This document shows positions 32,179 to 41,137 of a stretch of 64,000 nucleotides of DNA, piece after piece. The stretch spans positions 30,417 to 94,416 of the forward strand of contig DKUU01000037.1 in assembly GCA_002490835.1 (NCBI GenBank). Direction: 5' to 3'. The notes below the pieces were generated by a model, which saw only the letters and a program-made list of their open reading frames with translations, made no database searches and was not told the DNA's origin. Within the stretch, counting starts at the first letter, position 1. Every line of letters starts with the position of its first letter. Source of the stretch: Lachnospiraceae bacterium UBA7196. GTDB taxonomy: Bacteria > Bacillota > Clostridia > Lachnospirales > Lachnospiraceae. A program made the position numbers and the translations under genes.

Positions 32179-34560
32179 ATGGATGATTTAAATTATAGGG
32201 AAAACGGAATCGGCGGTGCGGACCCTCTTGCGCTGCTTCAGCAGGATTCTCTTCCGGCGGTGACACTGCGGGGACTGACGATCCTGCCCGGCATGGTGAT
32301 TCACTTTGACTTGAGCAAAGGACCTTCGATCGCCTCTGTGGAACGGGCGATGCTTGGAGATCAGCGGCTGGTGGCAGTGACGAAAAAAGACGACGGGGAG
32401 GAGACGCCTGATCTTGACAGCATTTACCATGTGGGAACGCTTGTATTGATCAGGCAGGTCAGCAAGCTGCCGGGACAGATTTTGCGTGTGCTGGTGGAGG
32501 GACTTTCCAGAGTCCGTATTTGCGGGATTTCTCAGACGGATGCAGGAATAGTGACACAAGTGTCATATGAACGGGATGACAGTTCGGACATCGATGCGGT
32601 CACGGAGGAGGCAATGACCAGAACGGTCAAAGAGTCTCTGGAAGCGTATAGCGCCTTTTTCCCGAAAGTGGGAAAGGCGGTACAGGATCAGATCGAGGAG
32701 GGGATGTCCCTTGGAAAACTGTTGGACTGCGTCACGATCAACATGCCATTGCAGACCGTGGATAAGCAGAGTATTTTGGGGGCGTTGTCGGTGCGGGAGC
32801 GTTTTTCGATCCTGACGGGCATCCTCATGCGGGAAGTGGAGATTATTCGCATCAAAAATGATCTGGCCAAGGATATCAGACAGCGCATCGACAAGAACCA
32901 GCGCGATTATATCCTGCGGGAACAGATGCAGTATATCAAGGAAGAACTGGGGGAGAACAATACCGACACCGACGCGGAGCGTTTTCTTTCCGAAGTGGAT
33001 AAGCTGAAGGCGAAAGACGAGGTCAAGGAGAAGATCCGTAAGGAGATCACGCGTTACACCCACGTGGCCGGCAGCAGCTCAGAGAGCGCGGTAGAGAGGG
33101 CCTACATAGAGACCCTTTTGGAGCTTCCATGGGATAAGACGTCCAGAGACAGCAGGGATCTGGAACGGGCGGAAAAGATTTTGAACGAACAGCATTACGG
33201 TCTGGAAAAGGTGAAGGAACGAATGCTGGAGTTTTTGGCGGTGCGGATGCTGACAGGGAAGGCGGGAAGCCAGATCATCTGTCTGGTCGGACCGCCGGGA
33301 ACAGGAAAGACTTCGATCGCAAAGAGCGTGGCGGAAGCCCTGAACAGGCAGTATGTGAGAATCTGTCTGGGAGGCGTGCGGGACGAGGCGGAGATCCGGG
33401 GGCACAGGAAGACCTATGTGGGCGCTATGCCCGGCCGGGTGGCCACAGCCTTAAAGCAGGCGGGCGTTAAAAATCCGTTGATGCTTTTGGATGAGATCGA
33501 CAAGCTGGGAAACGATTATAAGGGGGATCCCTCATCCGCCCTGTTGGAGGTGCTGGACGGGGAGCAGAACCATGCGTTTAGGGATCACTATGTGGAAATA
33601 CCGCTCGATCTTTCGCAGGTGCTCTTCATTGCTACGGCAAACAGCCGGGAAGGGATCCCGCGCCCTCTTCTGGACCGCATGGAACTGATCGAGGTCAACA
33701 GCTATACCGCTAACGAAAAGTTCCATATTGCCAAGGAGCATTTGGTGAAAAAAACATTTCGTAAGAACGGGATCAGGAAGGGGGAGCTTGCCTTCTCTGA
33801 CGAGGCGATTCAGGATATCATCCGCTTCTACACCAGAGAGGCCGGCGTGCGCGGATTGGAGCGTCAGATTGGCGCGGTCTGCCGCAAAGAGGCAAGAGAG
33901 ATCGTAAAGCGGCGCAAACATAAGGTGACTGAACTGGTCAACGTTATGCCGGAGCATTTGGAACATTATCTGGGGAAGCCTAAGTACAGGCAGGATAAGG
34001 TGAATGAGAAGCCGGAGATCGGTATTGTCAGAGGGCTTGCATGGACCAGCGTAGGCGGAGATACCTTGCAGATAGAAGTCAACCTCATGCCCGGTGAAGG
34101 GAAAATTGACCTAACTGGTCAAATGGGAGACGTAATGAAGGAATCGGCGCGTACGGCGCTGAGCTATGTGCGTTCCGTCAGCGGAAAGTATAAGGTAGCG
34201 GAAACTTTTTATAAAAAGCACGACTTTCATATCCACATTCCGGAGGGCGCGGTGCCCAAAGACGGCCCTTCCGCCGGGATCACTATGGCAACAGCACTGC
34301 TTTCCGCGGTGACAAAGACGCCGGTGCGGGCGGATTTGGCTATGACCGGAGAAGTCACTTTGCGGGGCAGGGTGCTTCCCATCGGCGGTTTGAAGGAAAA
34401 GCTTTTGGCGGCAAAGACGGCGGGCGTAAAGACGGTTTTGGTGCCGAAGGAGAACGAAAAGGACGTTGAGGAGATTTCGGAGGAGATCAGGGAAGGCTTA
34501 GAGATTATCTTCGTGGAGACGATGGAGGAAGTGGCGGAGCGCGCACTGCGGAGGGAGTAA
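32179..34560 (+). CDS. lon: ATP-dependent protease Lon
   Basis: A 793-residue LonA protease. The N-terminal substrate domain starts LPAVTLRGLTILPGMVIHFD; the AAA+ module has Walker A GPPGTGKTS and Walker B LLDEIDK; the C-terminal protease has the Ser-Lys dyad S698 (KDGPSAGIT) and K741 (IGGLKEK). It degrades misfolded and regulatory proteins. The length matches B. subtilis LonA (774). The gene sits 57 bp after clpX and 3 bp before ysxC. This gene order is conserved across Firmicutes. Confidence 0.97.
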   Translation: MDDLNYRENGIGGADPLALLQQDSLPAVTLRGLTILPGMVIHFDLSKGPSIASVERAMLGDQRLVAVTKKDDGEETPDLDSIYHVGTLVLIRQVSKLPGQILRVLVEGLSRVRICGISQTDAGIVTQVSYERDDSSDIDAVTEEAMTRTVKESLEAYSAFFPKVGKAVQDQIEEGMSLGKLLDCVTINMPLQTVDKQSILGALSVRERFSILTGILMREVEIIRIKNDLAKDIRQRIDKNQRDYILREQMQYIKEELGENNTDTDAERFLSEVDKLKAKDEVKEKIRKEITRYTHVAGSSSESAVERAYIETLLELPWDKTSRDSRDLERAEKILNEQHYGLEKVKERMLEFLAVRMLTGKAGSQIICLVGPPGTGKTSIAKSVAEALNRQYVRICLGGVRDEAEIRGHRKTYVGAMPGRVATALKQAGVKNPLMLLDEIDKLGNDYKGDPSSALLEVLDGEQNHAFRDHYVEIPLDLSQVLFIATANSREGIPRPLLDRMELIEVNSYTANEKFHIAKEHLVKKTFRKNGIRKGELAFSDEAIQDIIRFYTREAGVRGLERQIGAVCRKEAREIVKRRKHKVTELVNVMPEHLEHYLGKPKYRQDKVNEKPEIGIVRGLAWTSVGGDTLQIEVNLMPGEGKIDLTGQMGDVMKESARTALSYVRSVSGKYKVAETFYKKHDFHIHIPEGAVPKDGPSAGITMATALLSAVTKTPVRADLAMTGEVTLRGRVLPIGGLKEKLLAAKTAGVKTVLVPKENEKDVEEISEEIREGLEIIFVETMEEVAERALRRE

Positions 34561-34563
34561 AGT

Positions 34564-35157
34564 ATGGTTATTAAAAACGTAAGTTTAGAGACGGTCTGCG
34601 GTGTGACCAGCAAGCTGCCGAAGAACAGCCTGCCGGAGATCGCTTTTGCGGGGAAGAGCAATGTGGGGAAATCATCTCTGATCAACGGCCTGATGAATCG
34701 CAAGTCGCTGGCGCGTACCAGCTCTTCGCCGGGAAAGACCCAGACCATAAACTACTATAATATCAATAACGAGATGTATTTCGTTGACCTGCCCGGCTAC
34801 GGCTATGCCACCGCTAATGTGGAGGTAAAAGCGACGTGGGGCAAGATGATCGAAGACTATCTGCACCAGTCCAAACAGATTCGGGCGGTCTTTTTGCTGA
34901 TCGATATCCGGCACGCGCCCTCGGAGAATGACAGGATTATGTATGACTGGATCGTGAATAGGGGGTATCATCCTATCATCATTGCCACAAAACTTGACAA
35001 GATTAAGCGCAGTCAGGTGGAAAAGCAGAAAAAGCTTATTTGTGACACGCTTGACGTTGAAGATGACACGATTGTCATACCTTATTCCGCCTTAAATAAA
35101 CAGGGACGGGAAGAGATTTATGGGCTGTTGGACGAATTGCTTGCAGTAAACTCGTAA
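34564..35157 (+). CDS. ysxC: ribosome biogenesis GTPase YsxC/EngB
   Basis: A 197-residue GTPase needed for 50S ribosome subunit assembly. G1 is GKSNVGKSS, the Thr of switch I lies in PGKTQTINYY, G3 is DLPGYGYA and G4 is TKLDK; all are intact. The length equals the family's usual ~195-200. It overlaps the lon operon, starting 3 bp after the lon stop, and the ribosome site is GGAGGG inside the end of lon. Confidence 0.95.
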   Translation: MVIKNVSLETVCGVTSKLPKNSLPEIAFAGKSNVGKSSLINGLMNRKSLARTSSSPGKTQTINYYNINNEMYFVDLPGYGYATANVEVKATWGKMIEDYLHQSKQIRAVFLLIDIRHAPSENDRIMYDWIVNRGYHPIIIATKLDKIKRSQVEKQKKLICDTLDVEDDTIVIPYSALNKQGREEIYGLLDELLAVNS

Positions 35158-35204
35158 TTCATGTATAGATTTGCGTGGTAAGATAGCGCAGAAATGGAGA
35201 ACAT

Positions 35205-36500
35205 ATGAAACACGATGCCAAGATCTATCTAAAGGTGACTTTGAATCTGTTTACCGCACTCGCGGTGGTGCTTTTGTGCATCTTCCTGCTTCCAAGATTT
35301 ATCTGGTTTTTTATGCCCTTTATTCTGGGCTGGCTCATTTCGCTGATCGCTTCTCCCGTAGTGCGCTTTTTTGAGGAAAAGTTAAAGGTCAGGCGAAAAG
35401 CCGTGTCGGCGGTGGTGATCGTGGCGGTGCTGGCGGTCGTTGTACTTCTGGTTTATCTGCTGATTGCCAAGCTGGTCAGGGAAGGGATCAATTTTTTTAA
35501 TGAACTGCCGAATATTTGGAATACTATTTTGGCGGAGTTCAACAAGGTGGGCGATAATCTGCAGGTCGTTTATGACAGGATGCCGACGGATATGCAGACC
35601 ACGATCGATCATATAATAGAAGAAATGGGAAACTATATAAGCAGTATGACGGGCAAGATCGAGCTGCCTTCTTTCGAGGCAGTGGGAAATGTGGCCAAAC
35701 AGATCCCGGATACTTTTCTGGCCGTGGTCATGTGCCTGCTCTCCGCGTACTTTTTTGTAGCTGATAAGGGGTATATGGCTGCGGCTGTGGAGAAATATGT
35801 GCCTGCTTCGGTGCGTTATCATTTTGACCTGATCCGCAGGAGCTTCCGCAATGCAGTGGGAGGGTATTTTCGCGCACAGTTTAAGATTGAGTGCTGGATC
35901 TACATCCTGCTGGTTGTCGGGCTGATGATCCTTGGGGTCGATTATGCCTTTCTGGTGGCCTTCGGTATTGCGGTCCTTGATTTTTTGCCGGTATTCGGTA
36001 CGGGTACGGTGATGGTCCCGTGGGCTGTGATCGAATTGTTGTCGGAAAATTACAGGATGATGTTCGGGCTGATCGCGATCTGGCTGATCGGGCAGCTCGT
36101 CCGTCAGGTGATCCAGCCCAAAATTGTGGGTGATTCTATTGGGATGGATGCGATACCGACCTTGTTTTTACTTTACATCGGTTATCGCGTGGCAGGTGTG
36201 CTGGGGATGATCCTTGCGGTGCCCATCGGCATTATCGTTGTCAACCTTTATGAGGAAGGGGCTTTCAACACCACCATACAAAGCCTGCGGATCCTGACGG
36301 CAGGGTTTAATCATTTCCGCAAGATCCGGTCCGACGATATGGCGGTCGTGGAGGAGTACGAGCGGGAAACGAAGGATATTTACAGACAGGGAACGGAGCA
36401 TGACCGGGAAACCAGCGAGCAGCTCCGGGAAGCGGGCCAGATCAAAATCGAGGAGCCGCTTATAATTAAAAAGTTTAAGGATAAGAAAAATCAAAAGTAG
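35205..36500 (+). CDS. AI-2E family transporter (PF01594)
   Basis: A 431-residue membrane protein with about eight hydrophobic helices: two or three at the N-terminus, a soluble loop (~100-170), then LVVGLMILGVDYAFLVAFGIAVLDFLPVFGTG, the family's signature segment. These permeases have been linked to sodium/proton exchange or autoinducer export, and the role varies. The C-terminal ~65 residues are charged and cytoplasmic. GGAGAAC ribosome site precedes ATG 35205. VanZ follows 18 bp later. Confidence 0.9.
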   Translation: MKHDAKIYLKVTLNLFTALAVVLLCIFLLPRFIWFFMPFILGWLISLIASPVVRFFEEKLKVRRKAVSAVVIVAVLAVVVLLVYLLIAKLVREGINFFNELPNIWNTILAEFNKVGDNLQVVYDRMPTDMQTTIDHIIEEMGNYISSMTGKIELPSFEAVGNVAKQIPDTFLAVVMCLLSAYFFVADKGYMAAAVEKYVPASVRYHFDLIRRSFRNAVGGYFRAQFKIECWIYILLVVGLMILGVDYAFLVAFGIAVLDFLPVFGTGTVMVPWAVIELLSENYRMMFGLIAIWLIGQLVRQVIQPKIVGDSIGMDAIPTLFLLYIGYRVAGVLGMILAVPIGIIVVNLYEEGAFNTTIQSLRILTAGFNHFRKIRSDDMAVVEEYERETKDIYRQGTEHDRETSEQLREAGQIKIEEPLIIKKFKDKKNQK

Positions 36501-36518
36501 ACAGCGGGGAGAACGCGC

Positions 36519-36989
36519 GTGCAAAAAAGAACTGTGTGGAAACTCTTTTTTGCTATCTACATTTTAGTTGTCATAAAGGTCATCATCTTCAAATATCCCT
36601 ATGAAGAGCTTGCGGCGATCGCGGCCACGTGGCGAAAAGACGTTATCTTTGAGGGATTAGGAACGGCTAACTTTACGCCTTTTAAAACAATAAAAATGTA
36701 TATAGATTATGCCTATAAACTGAACAGTGTGGAGAATCTGGCGGGCAATGTGCTGGTGTTTGTGCCTTTTGGGTTTCTTTTTCCATTTGTCGCAAGGGAT
36801 GGGGAATGCTTTTTTGTGATGCTTTTAAATGCCTTCGTGTTCGTGCTGGGGATCGAGGTATTTCAGCTTTTCAGCGCGTTCGGGGCGTTTGACGTGGATG
36901 ATATTTTGCTGAACTGTCTCGGCGCGGCGCTGGGGTTTTTGGTGTACCGGTTGGGGCGGTATTGGAGAAAGAAGAAAATTGTGAGTTGA
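36519..36989 (+). CDS. VanZ family membrane protein
   Basis: A 156-residue membrane protein with four or five helices. NFTPFKTIKMYIDYAY and NLAGNVLVFVPFGFLFPF are VanZ family motifs; FDVDDILLNCLGAALGFL is the last conserved stretch. VanZ proteins can give low-level teicoplanin resistance, but most chromosomal members have no known role. It starts with GTG 36519 after GGGGAGA. It is co-directional with and close to the AI-2E family gene, so co-transcription is likely. Confidence 0.85.
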   Translation: MQKRTVWKLFFAIYILVVIKVIIFKYPYEELAAIAATWRKDVIFEGLGTANFTPFKTIKMYIDYAYKLNSVENLAGNVLVFVPFGFLFPFVARDGECFFVMLLNAFVFVLGIEVFQLFSAFGAFDVDDILLNCLGAALGFLVYRLGRYWRKKKIVS

Positions 36990-37103
36990 TTTCACAAAAA
37001 TTTTACTTGTATCTTTCAGAAAAAGGATTTATTATAATAAAAAGAAGCAGGGGCATCCTGCCCTTGGAACAGGGAAAACGCATCAGTAAAGAGGAAATCA
37101 GCT

Positions 37104-37580
37104 ATGACGATCGGAGCAGTCAGTTTTCAGCCTTATGTGTACAATGTAAACGCGGTCAGCCCTGCCAGTATGAATAAGCTGTCCCGGATTTCGGACAATG
37201 TGCTGGATAAGAAGACCGATTACAAGGAGCTTGCAGAAAATGAGAATCCGCTGAAAAAAGGGCAGACCCTGAATTTTCAGGATATGCTGGATATGCAGAT
37301 GCAGCGCGGCAGGCGTGCTGCGGCCAGAGTGATGAAGCCGGCGGATCAGGCACAGGAGCAAACCGCGCAGGCAGCGTCACAGCAGGAGACGGAGCAGACA
37401 CCCGCGGCAGTAAAGGTTAGCGGAAAGAACGCGGTGAACATCGTGCAGACGCAGCCTGAAAAGGAAGTCGCTTCGGAGAATGTGCAGAGCATGCAGACGG
37501 CGGCATTTGACGGAAACGGTGTCGGCAATTACCGCATGCAGCAGGCGATCGATGCTTATCAGATGTTTATGACAGCGTAG
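37104..37580 (+). CDS. hypothetical protein, disordered centre
   Basis: A 158-residue protein. The N-terminal part (ITIGAVSFQPYVYNVN-like opening with PASMNKLSRI) and the last residues (YRMQQAIDAYQMFMTA) look conserved, while the centre (~75-125) is low-complexity, rich in Q, A, T and E. There is no signal peptide or membrane helix. The Y-x-MQQAIDAYQMF ending is a pattern I associate with Lachnospiraceae hypotheticals, possibly flagellar-associated, but that is inference. AGAGGAA precedes ATG 37104 and a strong terminator follows. Confidence 0.65.
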   Translation: MTIGAVSFQPYVYNVNAVSPASMNKLSRISDNVLDKKTDYKELAENENPLKKGQTLNFQDMLDMQMQRGRRAAARVMKPADQAQEQTAQAASQQETEQTPAAVKVSGKNAVNIVQTQPEKEVASENVQSMQTAAFDGNGVGNYRMQQAIDAYQMFMTA

Positions 37581-37661
37581 AGGGGTTCGGAAAGAGAAAA
37601 CTCCGCTGCGCGGTGAGCAGGGGAGTGGATTCCCTGCCGGATTGGGACATAGGAAAATAAT

Positions 37662-37692
37662 ACCCCCACCTGACTGACAGGCGGGGGTCGTT
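37662..37692. terminator. bidirectional terminator between hypothetical gene and thiT
   Basis: ACCCCCACCTG (37662-37672) pairs with CAGGCGGGGGT (37678-37688), followed by CGTTTATT; on the minus strand the stem is followed by ATTATTTTCC, so it can end both convergent genes. Confidence 0.8.
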
Positions 37693-37711
37693 TATTATCA
37701 TAAAAGTTATC

Positions 37712-38419
37712 TTATGACAGCGCCATCTTTTTGACAGCGGCGATGCCGTTACTCACAGCGGGCACGAGAATGACTGCGCAGGTAAGCGTACCTTCGGCAA
37801 AGATGTAAATGCCGTTATACACCATGGAGTAGGGCAGCACCGGCCAGCCTTCCCAGGCGTATTCGGCAAAGAAAATCCAGCCGGAAAGCACCGTGAAGAC
37901 CCAGCGGCCCGCAATGCCGACCAGATACCCCTTGAGCAGTCCTCTCTTTGCACCGGCGAACAGGCCCGAAAGGCCGAGAGCGCCGAAGGCCAGCGGATAG
38001 TCCAGTAAAAGCTGCATGGGGAAGAGTACATAGGGGTTGATCAAAAGCTGCAGCACGCCGTAAGCAATGCTGGTCATCAGCCCCGCTCCCAGTCCGAAAA
38101 AATAGCCCGGCAGACAGATGACGAACATGGACAGCAGTGTAGCGGAACCGCCCCAAGGGAAGTCGATTATTTTGATTTCCGAGAGTATGGTGCCGAGCGC
38201 AATCGACATGGCGCAGAAGACGAGCTGCTTGACTGTCAGCTTTCCGCCCTTTTTGGCGGCTTCTCCGGTGTCCTGTGTTTGTTTTGCCGCATATTTTCTG
38301 GCGAAAACAACGGCGCCGGCAAGCAGGATCACCAAAAGCACGGCTAACAGCACATTGCCCAGTGTGGTGGGGACATAAGTTGTTTCTTCCCATTCGTTGA
38401 CAACAACATTGTAGAACAT
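37712..38419 (-). CDS. thiT: energy-coupled thiamine transporter ThiT (ECF S component)
   Basis: A 235-residue membrane protein. An extra N-terminal helix with a polar linker (~1-60) precedes the ThiT core of six helices. Core motifs match the family: DYPLAFGALGLSGLF, GRWVFTVLSGWIFFAEYA and YSMVYNGIYI; these line the thiamine-binding pocket in characterised ThiT proteins. The S component binds thiamine and works with a shared ECF energising module, which is not in this window. Upstream is a TPP riboswitch and an SD-masking hairpin, consistent with repression by thiamine pyrophosphate. SD GGAGG is 7 bases before ATG 38419. Confidence 0.92.
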   Translation of the reverse strand: MFYNVVVNEWEETTYVPTTLGNVLLAVLLVILLAGAVVFARKYAAKQTQDTGEAAKKGGKLTVKQLVFCAMSIALGTILSEIKIIDFPWGGSATLLSMFVICLPGYFFGLGAGLMTSIAYGVLQLLINPYVLFPMQLLLDYPLAFGALGLSGLFAGAKRGLLKGYLVGIAGRWVFTVLSGWIFFAEYAWEGWPVLPYSMVYNGIYIFAEGTLTCAVILVPAVSNGIAAVKKMALS

Positions 38420-38455
38420 AAAAAATCCTCCTTTGTCTTTGAATAAACAAGGAGG
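38420..38455 (-). promoter_or_regulatory. expression platform hairpin of the TPP riboswitch
   Basis: On the minus strand CCTCCTT (38455-38449) pairs with AAGGAGG (38433-38427), followed by ATTTTTT. The stem contains the thiT ribosome site and is also terminator-shaped, so it can shut off both translation and transcription when TPP is bound. Confidence 0.7.
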
Positions 38456-38505
38456 GGATCGGTAAGTACGGCATGCCTGAATATGGCAGACAGTAGTTAC
38501 GTATG

Positions 38506-38596
38506 CTTCCCTACGGCGGTGCTAACCGCATCAGGTGATGAGGGTTAGAGTCCCGTGTACTGTGTACGCAGGCTCAATCTCAGCAAAAGCTCCCCT
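38506..38596 (-). promoter_or_regulatory. TPP (thi-box) riboswitch
   Basis: Read on the minus strand, the conserved TPP aptamer parts appear in order: AGGGGAGC, GCTGAGATTGAG (the CUGAGA core), GGGACTCTAACCC, CACCTGATGCGGTTAGCACCGCCGTAGGGAAG (split here: CCTGATGCGGTTAG, then GCCGTAGGGAAG). It lies between the thiT promoter and the gene. Such riboswitches bind thiamine pyrophosphate and repress thiamine genes. Confidence 0.93.
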
Positions 38597-38651
38597 AGCA
38601 AGTTATTCAGTTATGCGGCGTAGGCCGCGGCGGATGAAATCCGCTTTCTTA

Positions 38652-38680
38652 ACTATAGGGGGTGACGTGGGAAATGTCAA
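38652..38680 (-). promoter_or_regulatory. thiT promoter
   Basis: On the minus strand TTGACA (38680-38675), 17-bp spacer, TATAGT (38657-38652). Transcription would start about 50 bases before the riboswitch. Confidence 0.8.
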
Positions 38681-38769
38681 GGGAATTTTCTATAAAAATC
38701 CGGACAGGATGAACATCATTAGGGCAGCAAAGTACAGGGAAATGGGATAAAGTAATAGGAGGGGATCAC

Positions 38770-39462
38770 ATGTATCAATATATTCTATTTGATTTGGACG
38801 GTACGCTGACGGACCCAAAGCCCGGCATTACGGCCAGCGTACAGTACGCCTTACATAAAATGGGGATCGAGGAGCCGGATATTGATAAGCTGGAGCCTTT
38901 TATCGGGCCGCCGCTTTTGGACAGTTTTCATGAATATTACGGCTTTGACGAGGAGCAGGGAAAGCAGGCGACTGTGTATTACAGGGAGCGGTTCAGCGGG
39001 ACGGGGCTGTTTGAAAATGAGGTCTATCCGGGAATACCACAGCTTTTGGAAAAGCTGAAGGATGCGGGTAAGAAACTGGCGGTGGCGTCCAGTAAGCCGG
39101 GTGTTTTTGTGGAACGGATTTTGGAACATTTTGGACTGAGGGCTTATTTTGATGTGGTGGTCGGCAGCGGACTGGATGGCACCATGACCAAGAAAGAGGA
39201 AGTTGTGGAGGAGGCGCTGCGGCTTCTTTTGCCGGAAGCCCTGTTTCAAAGCGTTATGGCGGTCAAAGGCGGTGCGTTCGAAGAAAAATATGACACGATT
39301 GTCATGGTTGGGGACCGTCGGTTTGACATCGAGGGCGCGAAGATGTTTCACCTTGTTTCCGTCGGCGTGACTTACGGCTATGCGGTTTGGGGAGAACTTC
39401 CCGCTGCAGGAGCGGATGTGATCGTTGATACCGTGGAGGAACTTGGGGAGGTTTTGAAATGA
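38770..39462 (+). CDS. HAD family hydrolase (phosphoglycolate phosphatase-like)
   Basis: A 230-residue phosphatase with HAD motif I FDLDGTLTDPKPG, motif II VASSKPG, motif III lysine in TKKEEVV and motif IV MVGDRRFDIEGA. The cap insert after motif I fits the subfamily that includes phosphoglycolate and pyrophosphate phosphatases. AGGAGGGG precedes ATG 38770. Its stop overlaps the start of the CPBP gene (ATGA), so the two genes are translationally coupled. Confidence 0.9.
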   Translation: MYQYILFDLDGTLTDPKPGITASVQYALHKMGIEEPDIDKLEPFIGPPLLDSFHEYYGFDEEQGKQATVYYRERFSGTGLFENEVYPGIPQLLEKLKDAGKKLAVASSKPGVFVERILEHFGLRAYFDVVVGSGLDGTMTKKEEVVEEALRLLLPEALFQSVMAVKGGAFEEKYDTIVMVGDRRFDIEGAKMFHLVSVGVTYGYAVWGELPAAGADVIVDTVEELGEVLK

Positions 39463-40262
39463 GCGGTAACACTTCCTTTAAAAAGGCATGGGAAGTGCTG
39501 TTTCCCTACCTGCTGTATTATCTGACATACCAAGCGGCCTATCTGATCCTCGCGTTTGCTTATCAGGCGTCGGTGAGAGGAATCGGCGGTGCGTACGGGC
39601 AGTTTATGGCGGCACATGCCGTCACTGTCGCCGGTGCGATGGGCGGGCTGTGCATGCTGATCGGTATCCTGCCCCTTGTGCCGATGCTGAAAATGGAGTT
39701 GCGGGAGCGGAGGAAAGCGGCGGAGGCGGCAGGAAGTATTGCGGCACTTGCAGTGTTACTTACACTCAGTGCGTCCTTGGGATTAAATGCCTTGCTTACG
39801 CTGTCAGGTTTTGTGGACAGTTCGCAGACCTATCAGGAGGTGGCGGATAGACAGTATGGTGTAGCCTTTGCTTTGGGGCTGCTCCTCTATGGCGTGATAT
39901 CTCCGTTGGCGGAGGAGGTAGTTTTCCGCGGCGTGATTTATAACCGCCTGCGCCGTTTTTACGGTCCTTTGGTTGGCATTGTGGCATCGGGCGTTTTCTT
40001 CGGTGCTTTTCATGGTAATTTGGTGCAGGGTGTGTACGGCGCGTGTCTGGGAATGCTGATCGCATATTTTTATGAGCGGAGCGGAAACTTCCGGATCCCT
40101 ATTCTTCTTCATGCCGTGGCGAATCTGGCGGTATATACGACGGCGCGGATGGAAGGCGTGCAGGAGGTCTTGTTTTCGCCGGGCGGCTGCGCGGTTCTGC
40201 TGGCGGTTTCGGCGGGGTGCGTGTTGGTGGAGCGGCGGTTGGGAAAGGCAGGAAATATATGA
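39459..40262 (+). CDS. CPBP family intramembrane metalloprotease
   Basis: A 267-residue membrane protein with about eight helices. It has the CPBP/ABI motifs EEVVFRG (glutamates and arginine), GVFFGAFHGN (histidine) and LHAVANL (second histidine and asparagine) that form the intramembrane active site of Rce1-like proteases. These process prenylated proteins in eukaryotes; in bacteria some give bacteriocin immunity. It overlaps the HAD gene by 4 bp at the start and the truncated methyltransferase by 4 bp at the end. Confidence 0.88.
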   Translation: MSGNTSFKKAWEVLFPYLLYYLTYQAAYLILAFAYQASVRGIGGAYGQFMAAHAVTVAGAMGGLCMLIGILPLVPMLKMELRERRKAAEAAGSIAALAVLLTLSASLGLNALLTLSGFVDSSQTYQEVADRQYGVAFALGLLLYGVISPLAEEVVFRGVIYNRLRRFYGPLVGIVASGVFFGAFHGNLVQGVYGACLGMLIAYFYERSGNFRIPILLHAVANLAVYTTARMEGVQEVLFSPGGCAVLLAVSAGCVLVERRLGKAGNI

Positions 40263-40561
40263 ACATCACAAATAAAAACATAGACAGCGGCAAAGCCTTC
40301 GACTGGGGCAGGACCTCATCTGATTATGCCAAATTCCGAGATATCTATCCGCAGGAATTTTATGACAGGATTGTCAGAAGGAATCTGTGCGTGGAGGGGC
40401 AGCGCGTTCTTGATTTGGGAACGGGGACGGGCGTGCTTCCCAGAAATCTATATCGGTATGGGGCGAAATGGACGGGCACAGATATCTTCGAAGAACAGAT
40501 TGCGCAGGCACGGCTGTTAAAGCCTGACGCAGCAGTATCGAATGACCGGGCATGGAGGTAG
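40259..40561 (+). pseudogene. truncated SAM-dependent methyltransferase
   Basis: The frame starts at ATG 40259 (overlapping the CPBP stop) and gives 100 residues: FDWGRTSSDYAKFRDIYP, then SAM motif I VLDLGTGTGVLPRNLYRYGA and WTGTDIFEEQIAQA. It stops at TAG 40559-40561 inside the ribosome site of the next gene, with a non-family tail (SNDRAWR). Complete relatives are about 250 residues, so motif IV and the rest of the fold are missing. A deletion appears to have joined the gene to the GGGCATGGAGG leader of the following gene. Activity is not expected. Confidence 0.75.
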
Positions 40562-40563
40562 TT

Positions 40564-41100
40564 ATGCAGCAAACAATGCTTTTCAAGGGAACAGAATATA
40601 ACATCAGGAAGCTACTGGGAAAAGGCAAGGGCGGTTATTCCTATTTGGCGGACGACGGAAGCAAGGAATATGTGTTAAAACAGATTCACCATGAACCGTG
40701 CGACTATTATCAGTTTGGAAACAAAGTTGAGGCGGAGCTTCACGACTATGAACGCCTGAAAAAGATTGGCATCCGTATGCCGAAGCTGATCGACGTGGAC
40801 AGAGAGCAGGAAAGGATCTTGAAAGAGTACATTGAGGGAGACACGATCTATCAGCTGGTGCTGCAGGACAGGATGAAACCGGACTATGAGGAACAGGTGC
40901 GGCAGATGTGCGCCTTGCTGTATGGAGCCAATACGAATATCGACTATTTTCCCACAAACTTTGTGGTGCGTGGCAGCGAACTCTATTACATTGATTATGA
41001 ATGCAATGATTATATGGACGAGTGGAATTTTGAAAACTGGGGCGTTAAATACTGGTCAAAAACGCCAGAATTTTTACAGTATGTGAAGGAGCATCCTTGA
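40564..41100 (+). CDS. protein kinase-like protein, short
   Basis: A 178-residue kinase-fold protein. LLGKGKGGYSYLA is the glycine-rich loop, EYVLKQI holds the ATP-binding lysine, and the late FPTNFVVRGSELYYIDYECNDY resembles the N and D of the catalytic and DFG-like metal-binding segments (NFVV..IDYE), as in aminoglycoside phosphotransferase or lipopolysaccharide kinase folds. It is shorter than a full Ser/Thr kinase. Substrate unknown. ATG 40564 has GGAGG 5 bases upstream, part of the repeated ATGGAGG motif. Confidence 0.75.
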   Translation: MQQTMLFKGTEYNIRKLLGKGKGGYSYLADDGSKEYVLKQIHHEPCDYYQFGNKVEAELHDYERLKKIGIRMPKLIDVDREQERILKEYIEGDTIYQLVLQDRMKPDYEEQVRQMCALLYGANTNIDYFPTNFVVRGSELYYIDYECNDYMDEWNFENWGVKYWSKTPEFLQYVKEHP

Positions 41101-41137
41101 CAGATAAGCAGTCTGCCAAATGCAGCACTTGTATTTT

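Noticed and set aside
38535..38750. 71-codon plus-strand frame
   Set aside because: It is the antisense of the TPP riboswitch and thiT leader.
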